In this document: in pieces, positions 1 through 7,984 of the stretch
How the letters are laid out: each line of letters opens with the position of its first letter
Position numbering within the stretch: the first letter of the stretch is position 1
Source: Hymenobacter sp.
GTDB taxonomy: Bacteria > Bacteroidota > Bacteroidia > Cytophagales > Hymenobacteraceae
Assembly: GCA_028288445.1 (NCBI GenBank)
Contig: JAQBNT010000246.1
Coordinates: 1 to 43,275, forward strand
DNA: 43,275 nt
Reading direction: 5' to 3'
Program-made: the position numbers and the translations under genes
The notes under the pieces: model-generated
Told to the model about the DNA's origin: nothing
Seen by the model: only the letters and a program-made list of their open reading frames with translations
Databases searched by the model: none

Positions 1-378
1 AGGCCCGCCGCGGCACCGGCCGCGCCGGCGCCCCGGGTGGCGGTGGACCCGCAGCGCCGCGACTGGTTCGCGGACCGCAACCTCCTGCACGCCCAGCTGG
101 GCCTCGTGGCCACCGACGCCGAGCGGCTGGAAATGTCGCTCCGCATCCTGGAACTCGGCGACCTCATCCGCCAGAGCTACGCGCAGGCCGCGCTGGCCAG
201 CCCGGAACCTTCCCCCGACCACAAGTGGGCCACGCTGACCGATGCCGGCGAGATGCGCCGGCTGCTGGCCAACCTGCGCCCCCAACGCAGCAAACTGAAG
301 AACAGGCCCGACCGGGCCGCTGACCTGGCCACGGTGGAGGCCGATATCCACTTTTTAGAAACCAAGCTGAAGCCATGA
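1..378 (+). CDS. Hypothetical phage protein, 5' end cut by window edge
   Basis: The frame is open from the first base, so the gene probably begins outside the window. An internal GTG at 37 would give 113 residues. The visible part is charged and mostly helical in character, starting with an Ala/Pro-rich stretch and ending in Lys/Arg-rich helices, with no membrane segment and no motif I know. Its stop overlaps the start of the methyltransferase gene by ATGA at 375-378, so the two are almost certainly cotranscribed and translationally coupled. The position just upstream of the packaging genes suggests a small phage accessory protein. I do not recognise the family. Confidence 0.6.
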   Translation, partial: RPAAAPAAPAPRVAVDPQRRDWFADRNLLHAQLGLVATDAERLEMSLRILELGDLIRQSYAQAALASPEPSPDHKWATLTDAGEMRRLLANLRPQRSKLKNRPDRAADLATVEADIHFLETKLKP

Positions 379-1655
379 GTGAAGTTGATTTGACCCCGTT
401 GGTGTGGCACACCGCCCAGCGTCGCGTGCGCGACCTGGTTCCCCTCGAATACAACCCGCGCATCCTCGAAGAGGCCGGCCGGGCGCGCCTGCTGGCCAGT
501 ATTCTCAAGTTTAACCTGGTGGAAATCCCGGCCGTGAACCTCGACGACGTGGTGCTGGCCGGCCACCAGCGGCTGCGCCTGCTGCTCGACCTGGGCCGCG
601 GCGAGGAAATCATCGACGTGCGGATGCCCAACCGGCAGCTCACGAAAGACGAGCTCGATGAATACAACATCACCTCGAACGTCGGCGCCGGCACCTGGGA
701 CTACCAGGGCCTGATTGATAACTTCGCCCATCTGGACCTGGGCGTGCTGGGCGATGCCGGCATGCTGGCCGGCCTCGACGCGCTGAAGCTCGACATCCTC
801 AACGCCCTGCCGGCCGAGGAGCCCGAAGTGGACCTCACGCCGCCGGCCACGCCGGTGTCGGTGCTAGGCGACGAATACGAGTTTCACAGCGAAGGCCTGG
901 CGCTGCTGCATCGCCTGGTGTGCGGCTCCTCGACCGAGTTCGACACCGTTGATATCGCCCTGGGGGCCTTTACGCTGGCCGACCTGGTGCTCACCGACCC
1001 GCCCTATAACGTGGCCTACGAGGGCAAAACGAAGGACGCGCTACGCATCGAGAACGACAACATGGGTGACTCCGACTTCCGGGCGTTCCTCTACGACTTC
1101 TACACCAACTGCTTCGCCTTCATGCGGCCCGGCGCGCCCATCTACGTGTTTCACGCCGATAGCGAGGGCGCCAACTTCCGCCTGGCGCTGAAGGAAGCCG
1201 GGCTGAAGCTCAGCCAGTGCCTGGTGTGGGTGAAGCAAGCCTTCGTGATGGGCCGCCAGGACTTCCACTGGCAGCACGAGCCGATTCTCTACGGCTGGAA
1301 GGAGGGCGCGGCCCACACCTGGTGCTCCGACCGCAAGCAGACCACGGTGCTCAACTTCGACCGGCCCAGCCGCAACGCCGAGCACCCGACTATGAAGCCC
1401 ACCGAGATACTGGAGTACCTGGTCACGTGCTCCAGCAAGCCGGGCGCTATCGTCTTCGACGGTTTTGGCGGTTCTGGGTCGCTGCTGGTGACGTGCGAAA
1501 TGACCGGTCGCCAGGCCCGGGTGGTCGAGCTCGACCCGCGCTACGTGGACGTGCACGTGCGGCGCTGGGTGGCCTTCATGCGCGAAAACGGGCGGCGCTT
1601 TACGGTAACCAGAAACGGGGAGGAATTGAGCGATGAGCAACTTAGCGCCTACTAA
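375..1655 (+). CDS. ParB-domain DNA methyltransferase (N4/N6, beta class)
   Basis: This 426-residue protein should transfer a methyl group from S-adenosylmethionine to adenine N6 or cytosine N4 in DNA. Residues about 15-115 look like a ParB/sulfiredoxin-type domain (LEYNPR near the start, then VVLAGHQRL). Catalytic motif IV, DPPY, is at residues 208-211. The SAM-binding FGGSG motif is near residue 364, followed by VELDPRYVD. Motif IV before motif I is the beta-class order, as in CcrM. No endonuclease gene is adjacent. ParB-methyltransferase fusions are common beside terminase genes, where they are thought to protect phage DNA or mark it. Its last 23 bases overlap the next gene. Confidence 0.9.
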   Translation: MSEVDLTPLVWHTAQRRVRDLVPLEYNPRILEEAGRARLLASILKFNLVEIPAVNLDDVVLAGHQRLRLLLDLGRGEEIIDVRMPNRQLTKDELDEYNITSNVGAGTWDYQGLIDNFAHLDLGVLGDAGMLAGLDALKLDILNALPAEEPEVDLTPPATPVSVLGDEYEFHSEGLALLHRLVCGSSTEFDTVDIALGAFTLADLVLTDPPYNVAYEGKTKDALRIENDNMGDSDFRAFLYDFYTNCFAFMRPGAPIYVFHADSEGANFRLALKEAGLKLSQCLVWVKQAFVMGRQDFHWQHEPILYGWKEGAAHTWCSDRKQTTVLNFDRPSRNAEHPTMKPTEILEYLVTCSSKPGAIVFDGFGGSGSLLVTCEMTGRQARVVELDPRYVDVHVRRWVAFMRENGRRFTVTRNGEELSDEQLSAY

Positions 1656-2325
1656 TCCGAACTACGACGCGTCGACGGAAACGACGCTGGACCGCATCAA
1701 GGCCGCGTTCCTCAGCGAAGGGGCCGAGGAGAAGCTAACGGCTGAGGAGCGCGCCCGCAAGGAGCAGCTGGAGGCGGCCCACAGCTTGCTGGTGAACTAC
1801 CACTCGCTGGAGCAGGCCGTGCCGCTGCTGCAGGGCCGCTACAGCATCAGCAAGGCCACGGCTTACCGGCGCTGCAACGAAGCCATCCGCCTGTTTGGCG
1901 ACGTGACGCGCTCCTACAAGGACGGCATCCGCCACATCCTCTACGAGTTCGCCATGAAGGTGTTCCAGCTCGCCGCGGGCCGCAAAAACGAATTCAAGCA
2001 GCCCGACCCCGACCTGAAGGCCATGAACACGGCCATCAAGAACATGGCCATGCTCAAGGGCCTGGACAAGGAAGATTCGAGCGCCCTGACGCCCGAAATC
2101 CTGGGCAACCGCAGCTTCTACCTCACCATTCACATGGGCGGCAGTGGCGAGGCCAAAACCCTCGATTTGGGCGATTTGAACAACATCGACCCCGAAACCT
2201 ACGCCCGGGCGGTGGAAGCGGTGGAAACAAGTGATTTGAGTTTGGATGGGATGGAAAAGCTGCTCGGCGAGGCCCGGGAGCCGGACGAGGAGGAGGAAGA
2301 AGATGAAGAAAGCCCCATCGGTTAA
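1633..2325 (+). CDS. Probable terminase small subunit
   Basis: This 230-residue protein sits directly before the large terminase and overlaps it by 23 bases. Residues about 35-90 contain a helix-turn-helix-like stretch (SISKATAYRR) of the kind used by small terminase subunits to bind packaging sites. The C terminus is a run of Glu/Asp, often seen at the large-subunit contact or as a flexible tail. The assignment rests on position, size and the DNA-binding-like segment; sequence identity to a named small-terminase family is not something I can see. It would form the DNA-recognition ring of the packaging motor. Confidence 0.7.
   Translation: MSNLAPTNPNYDASTETTLDRIKAAFLSEGAEEKLTAEERARKEQLEAAHSLLVNYHSLEQAVPLLQGRYSISKATAYRRCNEAIRLFGDVTRSYKDGIRHILYEFAMKVFQLAAGRKNEFKQPDPDLKAMNTAIKNMAMLKGLDKEDSSALTPEILGNRSFYLTIHMGGSGEAKTLDLGDLNNIDPETYARAVEAVETSDLSLDGMEKLLGEAREPDEEEEEDEESPIG
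2290..2301 (+). promoter_or_regulatory. Strong Shine-Dalgarno-like site inside the small terminase gene
   Basis: GAGGAGGAAGA lies immediately before the ATG at 2303, inside the acidic-tail codons of the small terminase. It decides the start of the large subunit. Strong Shine-Dalgarno sites are uncommon in Bacteroidetes, although here the same bases also encode the Glu-rich tail. Confidence 0.55.
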
Positions 2326-3988
2326 GCCGCTGAAGTTTAACCGCCCCCAGCTGCGGTTCATTATCACGAAACTGGCCTCGGCCGTGAGCCTGTGGAGCCG
2401 GGCTACGGGCAAGAGTACGCTCATTGCCTGGCTGATTCACCTCATCGTGACGAAGATGCCCCGCTCGTGCTGGGGCATCGTAGGCTCGACCTACGGCCAG
2501 ATTCTGACCCGGACGCTGCCCTCGACGATTGACGCGCTGGAGCGGCTTGGTTACATCAAGGACGTTCACTACTTCATCGGCCGCAAGCCGCCCTCCTCGT
2601 GGGGGTGGCCCGAGCCGTTTCAGCGCCCGGTCAAGTACGACCACTTCATCATTTTCTACACCGGCGCCGGCTTCCACCTCATCAGCCAGGACGGCAACGG
2701 CTCCAGCTCGCGCGGCCTGAACCTGGACGGCTACATCGGCGACGAGGCCCTGCTGCTGGACCGCGAAAAGCTCGGCACCGACGTGATTGCCTCCAACCGG
2801 GGCAATAAGGACATGTGGAAGGGCTGCGACCTGCACCACGGCAAGTTTCTCTTCTCCTCGATGCCCTGGGGCGACACGGGCAAGTGGCTCCTCGACGATT
2901 CGGCCTACTACGACCGCGACAACAAGCCGTTTTCGGCCACCCGGGACGCGATGATTAAGCTGCAGCTCGAATTCGTCGACTCCCGGTCGATGAATACGCG
3001 GCTGAAGCTCTACGAGGAGATTCTGGCCCTGAGCGCGCAGCTGACGTTTTACGCCAACCCCAAAAAGCTCAAGCACAAGGGCAAGGAGGTGCCCCGGGGC
3101 CTGCTCTACTCGGAGGCCAACATTTTCGACAACCTGGTCAACCTGGGCATCCCGTACCTGGAGGAGCAGCGCCGCGAGTTGTCGGATTTCGTGTTCCTCA
3201 TCGAAATCCTCAACCAGCGGCCCAAATCGGTCGAGGCGGGCTTCTACCCACGCCTGGCGCCCCACCACGCCGAGGAGTGCCCCAATAACGCCTACATCGA
3301 AGGCCTGGAGTTCAACCTGAGCAAGCTCAAGGTGCACGATAGCCGCATGGACGGCGACTGCCGCACCGAGCTGCCCATCCGGGGCGCGGTGGACTGGGGC
3401 AGCAAAATCAGCACCCTGACCACGGCCCAGATTCATTCGGACGTGCGCCAGTACCGCTTCCTGAAGGGCTCCTACGTGAAGCACCCGAAGCTGATTAACG
3501 ACCTGGCCGACATGTTCTGCAAGTACTACGAGAATCACATTCGGCGCGAATTCCACTTTATCGAGGACACCGAGTGGGGCAACGCCCGCAAGCCCGACGC
3601 GGACCTGACCTACAACCAGCAGTTCGCCGAGCGCCTGAAGAGCAACAACTGGAAGGTGCGCCACTTCAACCAAGGCCGCGTGCCCAGCTACGCCCACCGC
3701 TACCACCTGGCCCACGAGCTACTGGGGGAGGAGGACCCGCGCCAGCTGGCGATTCGCTTCAATAAGATTAACTGCAAGGACGTGCTCACGGCCATGAGCC
3801 TGGCGCCCGTCAAGCAGGACAGTCGGGGCGAGATTGCCAAGGATAAGTCATCGGAGAAGAAGCTCACGGTACCAGGCCAGGAGGCTACCCACTTCACCGA
3901 TACGGTCGACCTGCACTTCCTCAGCATCGATAAGCACGTGGCCCGGGCGACGCCCAATGGCCATGGGCTTATCATCGTGCAGGCTTAG
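2303..3988 (+). CDS. Phage terminase large subunit
   Basis: This is the packaging ATPase and nuclease, 561 residues from the chosen ATG at 2303. That start follows a strong purine-rich ribosome site (GAGGAGGAAGA, 2290-2300) and is preferred over the upstream in-frame ATG at 2246, which lies deep in the small-subunit gene. A Walker A-like motif (RATGKST) is near residues 31-38, and an acidic Walker B-like site (YIGDEA) near residues 144-149. The C-terminal half has an RNase H-like nuclease signature, with AVDWGSK near residue 364 and an acidic EDTEWG further on. The length fits large terminases. It would cut concatemeric phage DNA and drive it through the portal encoded downstream. Confidence 0.9.
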   Translation: MKKAPSVKPLKFNRPQLRFIITKLASAVSLWSRATGKSTLIAWLIHLIVTKMPRSCWGIVGSTYGQILTRTLPSTIDALERLGYIKDVHYFIGRKPPSSWGWPEPFQRPVKYDHFIIFYTGAGFHLISQDGNGSSSRGLNLDGYIGDEALLLDREKLGTDVIASNRGNKDMWKGCDLHHGKFLFSSMPWGDTGKWLLDDSAYYDRDNKPFSATRDAMIKLQLEFVDSRSMNTRLKLYEEILALSAQLTFYANPKKLKHKGKEVPRGLLYSEANIFDNLVNLGIPYLEEQRRELSDFVFLIEILNQRPKSVEAGFYPRLAPHHAEECPNNAYIEGLEFNLSKLKVHDSRMDGDCRTELPIRGAVDWGSKISTLTTAQIHSDVRQYRFLKGSYVKHPKLINDLADMFCKYYENHIRREFHFIEDTEWGNARKPDADLTYNQQFAERLKSNNWKVRHFNQGRVPSYAHRYHLAHELLGEEDPRQLAIRFNKINCKDVLTAMSLAPVKQDSRGEIAKDKSSEKKLTVPGQEATHFTDTVDLHFLSIDKHVARATPNGHGLIIVQA

Positions 3989-4000
3989 TAGCTTTACCCA

Positions 4001-4219
4001 ATGAGCCAGCTAGTTCTTCAGCCCAGTCAGGTTAATACAAGGCACCGCAATGTGCTGCAGCTTGGGTGGACTAGCGTAGGCACGAAATCCATTGAGGCGG
4101 TTAAGGAGCTGAAGGGAGGTGCCACCAATGCCTACTACCTCGTAACTAGCGCCGGCAATGAGGTCTTGCAAACCATCTCCTACAGCGAGGCCCAGCAGCA
4201 CTACGACTCACTGAAGTAG
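4001..4219 (+). CDS. Small hypothetical protein after terminase
   Basis: This 72-residue protein starts 12 bases after the terminase stop. It is polar, with no signal peptide, membrane span or cysteine motif, and ends in a Ser/Tyr-rich helix (SYSEAQQHYDSLK). Its base composition is less GC-rich than that of the terminase. I do not recognise it. It is the last gene before a strong terminator at 4293 and so closes the packaging transcription unit. Confidence 0.6.
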   Translation: MSQLVLQPSQVNTRHRNVLQLGWTSVGTKSIEAVKELKGGATNAYYLVTSAGNEVLQTISYSEAQQHYDSLK

Positions 4220-4254
4220 CAGCGACCGAAGACTCATGCTTCGAGGCCCATTGC

Positions 4255-4274
4255 TGGCAATTGCCACGCGTGAC
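4255..4274. promoter_or_regulatory. Palindrome copy 1 (TGGCAATTGCCA) with GTGACA
   Basis: A perfect 12-bp palindrome, TGGCAATTGCCA, is followed by CGCGTGACA. The second copy, at 4352, shares both the palindrome core and the trailing CGTGACA. The two copies flank the terminator at 4293. The pattern resembles paired operator sites for a dimeric regulator. Confidence 0.5.
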
Positions 4275-4292
4275 AACGTTAAAACAAGGTAA

Positions 4293-4327
4293 AAGGCCGT
4301 TTCCGGCGTGGAAACGGCCTTTTTTTG
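4293..4327 (+). terminator. Rho-independent terminator after the packaging genes
   Basis: A perfect 12-bp stem (AAGGCCGTTTCC paired with GGAAACGGCCTT), a 5-base loop and a run of T residues make a clear intrinsic terminator on the + strand. It separates the terminase unit from the portal unit. Confidence 0.9.
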
Positions 4328-4351
4328 GCATATATCCTATTTGTCGTCATC

Positions 4352-4372
4352 GGCAATTGCCAAAAACGTGAC
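4352..4372. promoter_or_regulatory. Palindrome copy 2 (GGCAATTGCC) with GTGACA
   Basis: GGCAATTGCC followed by AAAAACGTGACA repeats the site at 4255, with its centre 96 bases away. The gene-free stretch 4220-4547 holds only the terminator, these two sites and an AT-rich segment (about 4395-4435) that could contain a promoter for the portal operon. No clean TAnnTTTG element is visible there. Confidence 0.5.
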
Positions 4373-4547
4373 AGTGCATGTCGGGGTGTTCAAGCACTAA
4401 ATGAGAAAATATAAACCCAAAAAACGCGAAAAACGGCCCGCACGGTAGCGCCAGGCCAATGTGGCGTGAGAATGGGGTTTTTCGCACCTGGTCGCGGCGG
4501 TTTTGCTGTCCTTTTTTCGGGCGCGTGGCAGGGAGAAGTTTGCCTCG

Positions 4548-4877
4548 ATGATTGCGAACAGTGTGCGGCTGACGGAGGTGCTCCGGCAGATGGAAGAAGG
4601 GGAGGAGCGGTTCAGTATTCGGTTTGTGACGGCAGATAAACGCCGCAAAACCGGAGGCAAAATCGAAGAGTGGCACCGGTGCCAGCTCTCGCGCCGCCGG
4701 CTGGCGGTGGGGGAGAAGCCGCGTGCCCAACGGCCGGCCGAGGAATCGGCCAGTCGGCTGCCTGCTCACTACCAGAACGCCACGCGCAACATCGTGCAAG
4801 GCAAGAGCAGCCAGGTGCGGAAGGTCCACATCTGGCTGATTCTGGAGTTCAACGGGCAGACAGTGGTGTTGGGATGA
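4548..4877 (+). CDS. Small basic phage protein before portal
   Basis: The protein is 109 residues from the ATG at 4548, chosen over an upstream TTG because the extension is Arg-rich, non-conserved-looking sequence. The middle is strongly basic (DKRRKTGGK, then LSRRRLAVGEKPR), and the C terminus is beta-strand-like and hydrophobic (HIWLILEFNGQTVVLG). It overlaps the portal gene by ATGA. It is probably the first gene of the head/tail operon. I do not recognise its family; the basic central region could contact DNA. Confidence 0.6.
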   Translation: MIANSVRLTEVLRQMEEGEERFSIRFVTADKRRKTGGKIEEWHRCQLSRRRLAVGEKPRAQRPAEESASRLPAHYQNATRNIVQGKSSQVRKVHIWLILEFNGQTVVLG

Positions 4878-6277
4878 GCAGAGACAGAGTAGTAGTAAAT
4901 AACGACGCCACGCTGGCGTACACGCAGCAGTCGGGCACGGTCTTCCGGCTCAACATGAGCGCCAGCTCCGCGGCCGCCCTGCGCGGCTCGGGCGGCAAAA
5001 CGGCGCTGGAGACGCCGCCCACCACCCCGGTCAAAAAGCCGGACGCTGGGGGCGACGACAACCCCTGGGGCGAGGACAACCTGTTTCCGCAGGCCGTCAT
5101 CCGCGACATCGAGAAAAACACCGTGCTGCCCTCCGTGCTGGAGCGCAAAACCAGCATGATGTACGGCGGCGGCATCGTCTACGGCATCATCACGGGGGTG
5201 AATAAGGACGGTTCCAAGATTTTCGAGGCGCAGGAAGTGCCCGAAATCGAGGAGTTTATGGAGGCTTCCAACGTGCCGCTGTACGCCTTCGAGGGCCTGC
5301 ACGAGGTGAACACCTTTTCCAACGGGTTCCCCGAGCTGATTGTCTCGAAAAACCGGCAGAAAATCGTCCGCATCTCCATTCAGGAAACCGCCTGGACCCG
5401 GTATATGAAGCCCAAATCGGGCAAGGGCCTGCCCACCCATGTGGTCATCAACGCCAACTGGGACAACGGCGGCAGCGCCACCGACGAGTACGCCACGCAG
5501 GTGCCCATTCTGGACCCCTACGACGACGCGGTGGGCCAGCTCCGGGCGCGCACCGATGGATTCAAATACATCTACCCCATCAGCATCCCGAGCGCGGACA
5601 AGGCCTTGTACCAGCTGGCCAGCTGGAACTCGGTGCGCCGCTCCGGCTGGCTCGACGTGGCGGCCGCCATCCCGGAATTTAAGAAGGCGCTGTTTAAGAA
5701 TCAGTTGTCGGTGAAGTACCTGGTGTCAATTCACTCGGCCTACTGGGAGTGGAAGTACGGCGACTGGGAAGGGCTCAGCCAAGAGGAGAAAGTGCGGCTC
5801 ATCAACGACGAACTCACGGCCTTCGACAACGTGATGTCGGGCACCAACGGCGCCGGCAAAACGGTGATGACCACCACCATCCTCGACAAGCGCACCAATA
5901 CCGAGGTGGAGGCTTTCAAGATTACGGCCATCGACGACAAGCTCAAGGACGGCCTTTACATCGAGGACTCGGCCGAGGCCAGCTCGCACATCTACACGGC
6001 CGTGGGCGTGGCCCCAAGCCTGATGGGCGTGAGCCCGGGCAAGGGCATGGGCGACGGCGCCGGCGGGGGCTCCGAGCCCCGGGTGCTCTTCAACAACTTC
6101 GTCAGCACCGCCCAATTCCACCTCGACCTGGTGCTGGCGCCCCTGAACCTGATTGCCCGCTATAACAACTGGACGGTCAACGGCAAGCCCATCAAGTTCC
6201 GCTTTCTCAACCCCTTTGTCATGCTGCCCGCAGCGAAGGACACGCCCGCCGCTGACGCTCAGCAGCAATCGAAATAA
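4874..6277 (+). CDS. Probable phage portal protein
   Basis: The protein is 467 residues from the ATG at 4874, which overlaps the preceding stop. The order after the terminase, the size and several features fit a portal, the ring through which DNA enters and leaves the head. These features are an early MMYGGG(I)VYG segment, a central helical region, a segment around NGAGKTVMTTT that corresponds in position to the AGK-type motif seen in many portals, and a later stretch (YTAVGVAPSLMGVSPG) typical of the portal wing-to-crown region. The C terminus is Ala/Gln-rich. No nucleotide-binding role is implied by the AGK motif. The assignment is by pattern and context. Confidence 0.75.
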   Translation: MSRDRVVVNNDATLAYTQQSGTVFRLNMSASSAAALRGSGGKTALETPPTTPVKKPDAGGDDNPWGEDNLFPQAVIRDIEKNTVLPSVLERKTSMMYGGGIVYGIITGVNKDGSKIFEAQEVPEIEEFMEASNVPLYAFEGLHEVNTFSNGFPELIVSKNRQKIVRISIQETAWTRYMKPKSGKGLPTHVVINANWDNGGSATDEYATQVPILDPYDDAVGQLRARTDGFKYIYPISIPSADKALYQLASWNSVRRSGWLDVAAAIPEFKKALFKNQLSVKYLVSIHSAYWEWKYGDWEGLSQEEKVRLINDELTAFDNVMSGTNGAGKTVMTTTILDKRTNTEVEAFKITAIDDKLKDGLYIEDSAEASSHIYTAVGVAPSLMGVSPGKGMGDGAGGGSEPRVLFNNFVSTAQFHLDLVLAPLNLIARYNNWTVNGKPIKFRFLNPFVMLPAAKDTPAADAQQQSK

Positions 6278-6289
6278 TCGCTCAGAATC

Positions 6290-6475
6290 ATGGAAAAGAA
6301 ACTCATCACCACCCCCACCAAACTAGCTGCTGCCTTCACCGAGTGGGAGCGCCGTTTCCGCGAAGAGCCCGCTCGTTTCGCCTCCGAATCGGAAGTCGTC
6401 GCCATGGAAACCACCACTTACGGTGAGGCCGCGGCCGCCTACATCCTCACCATTCTGGCTGAGCAAGCGGCATGA
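6290..6475 (+). CDS. Small hypothetical protein
   Basis: This 61-residue acidic, helical protein starts 12 bases after the portal stop. Its own stop overlaps the start of the next gene (ATGA at 6472-6475). It has no membrane span or known motif. In a typical tailed phage this position would hold a head protease or capsid gene, and this protein is far too short for either. Confidence 0.6.
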   Translation: MEKKLITTPTKLAAAFTEWERRFREEPARFASESEVVAMETTTYGEAAAAYILTILAEQAA

Positions 6476-6666
6476 TATGCTTGGCTTTCTCCTATTGGTG
6501 GCTGCTGCTGCCCCTGGCCGTGGTGCTGCTGGCCATCGTCGCCGCGTGTGATAACGAGGGCGGCATCGGTGGCGGCCTCAAGACCCTGTTCGTGGCCCTA
6601 GTATGCCTGGCCATTTTTCTCATCGTGCTGGCCGCCATGGCTGGCTACAGCCTCGCCCACCCATGA
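6472..6666 (+). CDS. Small two-span membrane protein
   Basis: The 64 residues contain two hydrophobic spans, about residues 7-27 (WWLLLPLAVVLLAIVAAC) and 36-60, separated by a short Gly-rich loop. It overlaps its neighbours by ATGA on both sides. A two-span hairpin of this size could be a holin-like or host-membrane protein, but the recognisable lysis genes lie 1 kb downstream, so the role is open. Confidence 0.6.
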   Translation: MICLAFSYWWLLLPLAVVLLAIVAACDNEGGIGGGLKTLFVALVCLAIFLIVLAAMAGYSLAHP

Positions 6667-7688
6667 GCTTCATCCGCACCATCGAGCAATTCTGTGCCCA
6701 CGTTCGGGTGAACGTGAGCGGCACCGACCTGGAAAACCTGGAGCCGGACCTGAGCCTGGTCGAAACCCAGCGCCTGCGTCCCCTGCTTGGCCCGGCCCTT
6801 TACAACGACCTGCAGGCGCTCAGCGACACCGACCTAGAGGAACTGCTGGCCAAGGGCAACCCCGACGTGCGCAGCGAGCTGCTACGCCTGGTGCAGCGGG
6901 CGGCCGCCAACCTGGCCATGGTCGAATACATGCCGCTGCTGCAGGTGCTCATCTCGGACGCCGGCGTGAACCTGGCCGGCGGCAAAACGGCCTTTCAGTG
7001 GCAGATTAAAGACCTGAAGGTCAGCTTTACCCGCAAGGGCTACAACGCCCTGGAAGAAGTGCTGGAGTACCTCGATGCCCACATCGATGCGCCGGAGCTG
7101 GCGGCCTGGGGCACATCGACCGCGGCCGTAGCCACCCACCAGTATTTCCTGGCCACGGCCCGGCAGTTCTCGGCGCACTACGCCATCGCTGATTCGCGCC
7201 TGACCTACCTGGCCCTGCTGCCCACGCTCCGGAAGGTGGAACGCTTCGACCTGGCCCCGGCCCTGGGCGCGGCCCTCTACGCCGAGCTGAAGGAGCAGCT
7301 CATCGACCGCGACCTATCGGCCGACAACGCGGAGCTGCTCGACCTGTTCCTGCGGCCGGCGCTGGCCCACTTCGTGGTGGCCAAGGCCCTCAACGGCGAC
7401 GTGGGCCTGACGCTCAACGGCGACGCCGTGGAACTGAGCATGTACCGCCCCGATGATTCCAACGCCAAGGAGGCCGACGCCAGCTTCAGCCAGTTGCTCA
7501 CGATGAAGGCCGCCGCGGCGCTGGAGGACGGCCGTGCCTTCCTCACGCAGGCCCGCCAGTTTCTGAACACGCAGGCCTCGCCCACGCGCTTCGCCAGCTA
7601 CTTCACTTCCAGCGCCTACACCGCGCCCACCGCGCCCCGGCCGGTGGTCACCAACACGGCCGCTGCGCCGACCATGCGCTTTTTCTGA
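6663..7688 (+). CDS. Connector-like phage protein with internal duplication (DUF6712-like)
   Basis: The protein is 341 residues from the ATG at 6663, which overlaps the previous stop; the longer upstream reading is rejected because it runs through the membrane-protein gene. Two similar helical blocks can be seen. The first has LRPLLGPALYNDLQAL and then a helix with NLAMVEYMPLL and SDAGVNLAGG. The second has LAPALGAALYAELKEQL and then a helix with ALAHFVVAKAL and GDAVELS. From memory it resembles a Bacteroidetes phage family labelled DUF6712. The LGxxLYxxL pattern and the position after the portal suggest a head-tail connector, possibly two adaptor copies fused. A capsid role cannot be excluded. 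Confidence 0.6.
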   Translation: MSFIRTIEQFCAHVRVNVSGTDLENLEPDLSLVETQRLRPLLGPALYNDLQALSDTDLEELLAKGNPDVRSELLRLVQRAAANLAMVEYMPLLQVLISDAGVNLAGGKTAFQWQIKDLKVSFTRKGYNALEEVLEYLDAHIDAPELAAWGTSTAAVATHQYFLATARQFSAHYAIADSRLTYLALLPTLRKVERFDLAPALGAALYAELKEQLIDRDLSADNAELLDLFLRPALAHFVVAKALNGDVGLTLNGDAVELSMYRPDDSNAKEADASFSQLLTMKAAAALEDGRAFLTQARQFLNTQASPTRFASYFTSSAYTAPTAPRPVVTNTAAAPTMRFF

Positions 7689-7982
7689 ATGGACTTGCTC
7701 TTCAAAATTCTGGCGGCCGTGTTCGGCTTTGTCAGCGTGTTCGCGGCCGTGTACAACCTGCTCACGGCCCACCGCCGGGCCAAGCAGTTGCAGCACGAAA
7801 ACCGCCAAGCGGCGCAGTTGCAGGAGACGGTGCTGCTGGCCGCCCGCACCGAGCAGCGCGTGAACGCCCTGGAGGGGCGGGTGGGCAGCTTCGAAAACCG
7901 CATCGAGCGGCGCATCGAGCAAATCGCCGGCGACATCGGCAAAGTCAAAGATTTATTCACCGATTACCTCATCAAGCACTGA
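7689..7982 (+). CDS. Membrane-anchored coiled-coil protein of the lysis cassette
   Basis: This 97-residue protein has one N-terminal membrane span (residues about 4-26, ILAAVFGFVSVFAAVYNLL) followed by a basic HRRAKQ segment and a long heptad-patterned coiled coil to the C terminus. The layout resembles XhlA-type haemolysin/holin partner proteins. It starts directly after the previous stop and is followed after 2 bases by a multi-span membrane protein and then the endolysin, which supports a lysis role. A structural or spanin-like role is the alternative. Confidence 0.6.
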   Translation: MDLLFKILAAVFGFVSVFAAVYNLLTAHRRAKQLQHENRQAAQLQETVLLAARTEQRVNALEGRVGSFENRIERRIEQIAGDIGKVKDLFTDYLIKH

Positions 7983-7984
7983 TT

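Noticed and set aside
2123..3715. A 530-residue open frame on the - strand
   Set aside because: It is the antisense shadow of the terminase gene; high GC leaves the opposite strand open, and it has no known motif or start signal.
5842..5880. A Walker A-like GTNGAGKT sequence in the portal protein
   Set aside because: There is no Walker B or ATPase domain; the segment lies where portals commonly have an AGK-type loop, so ATP binding is not supported.
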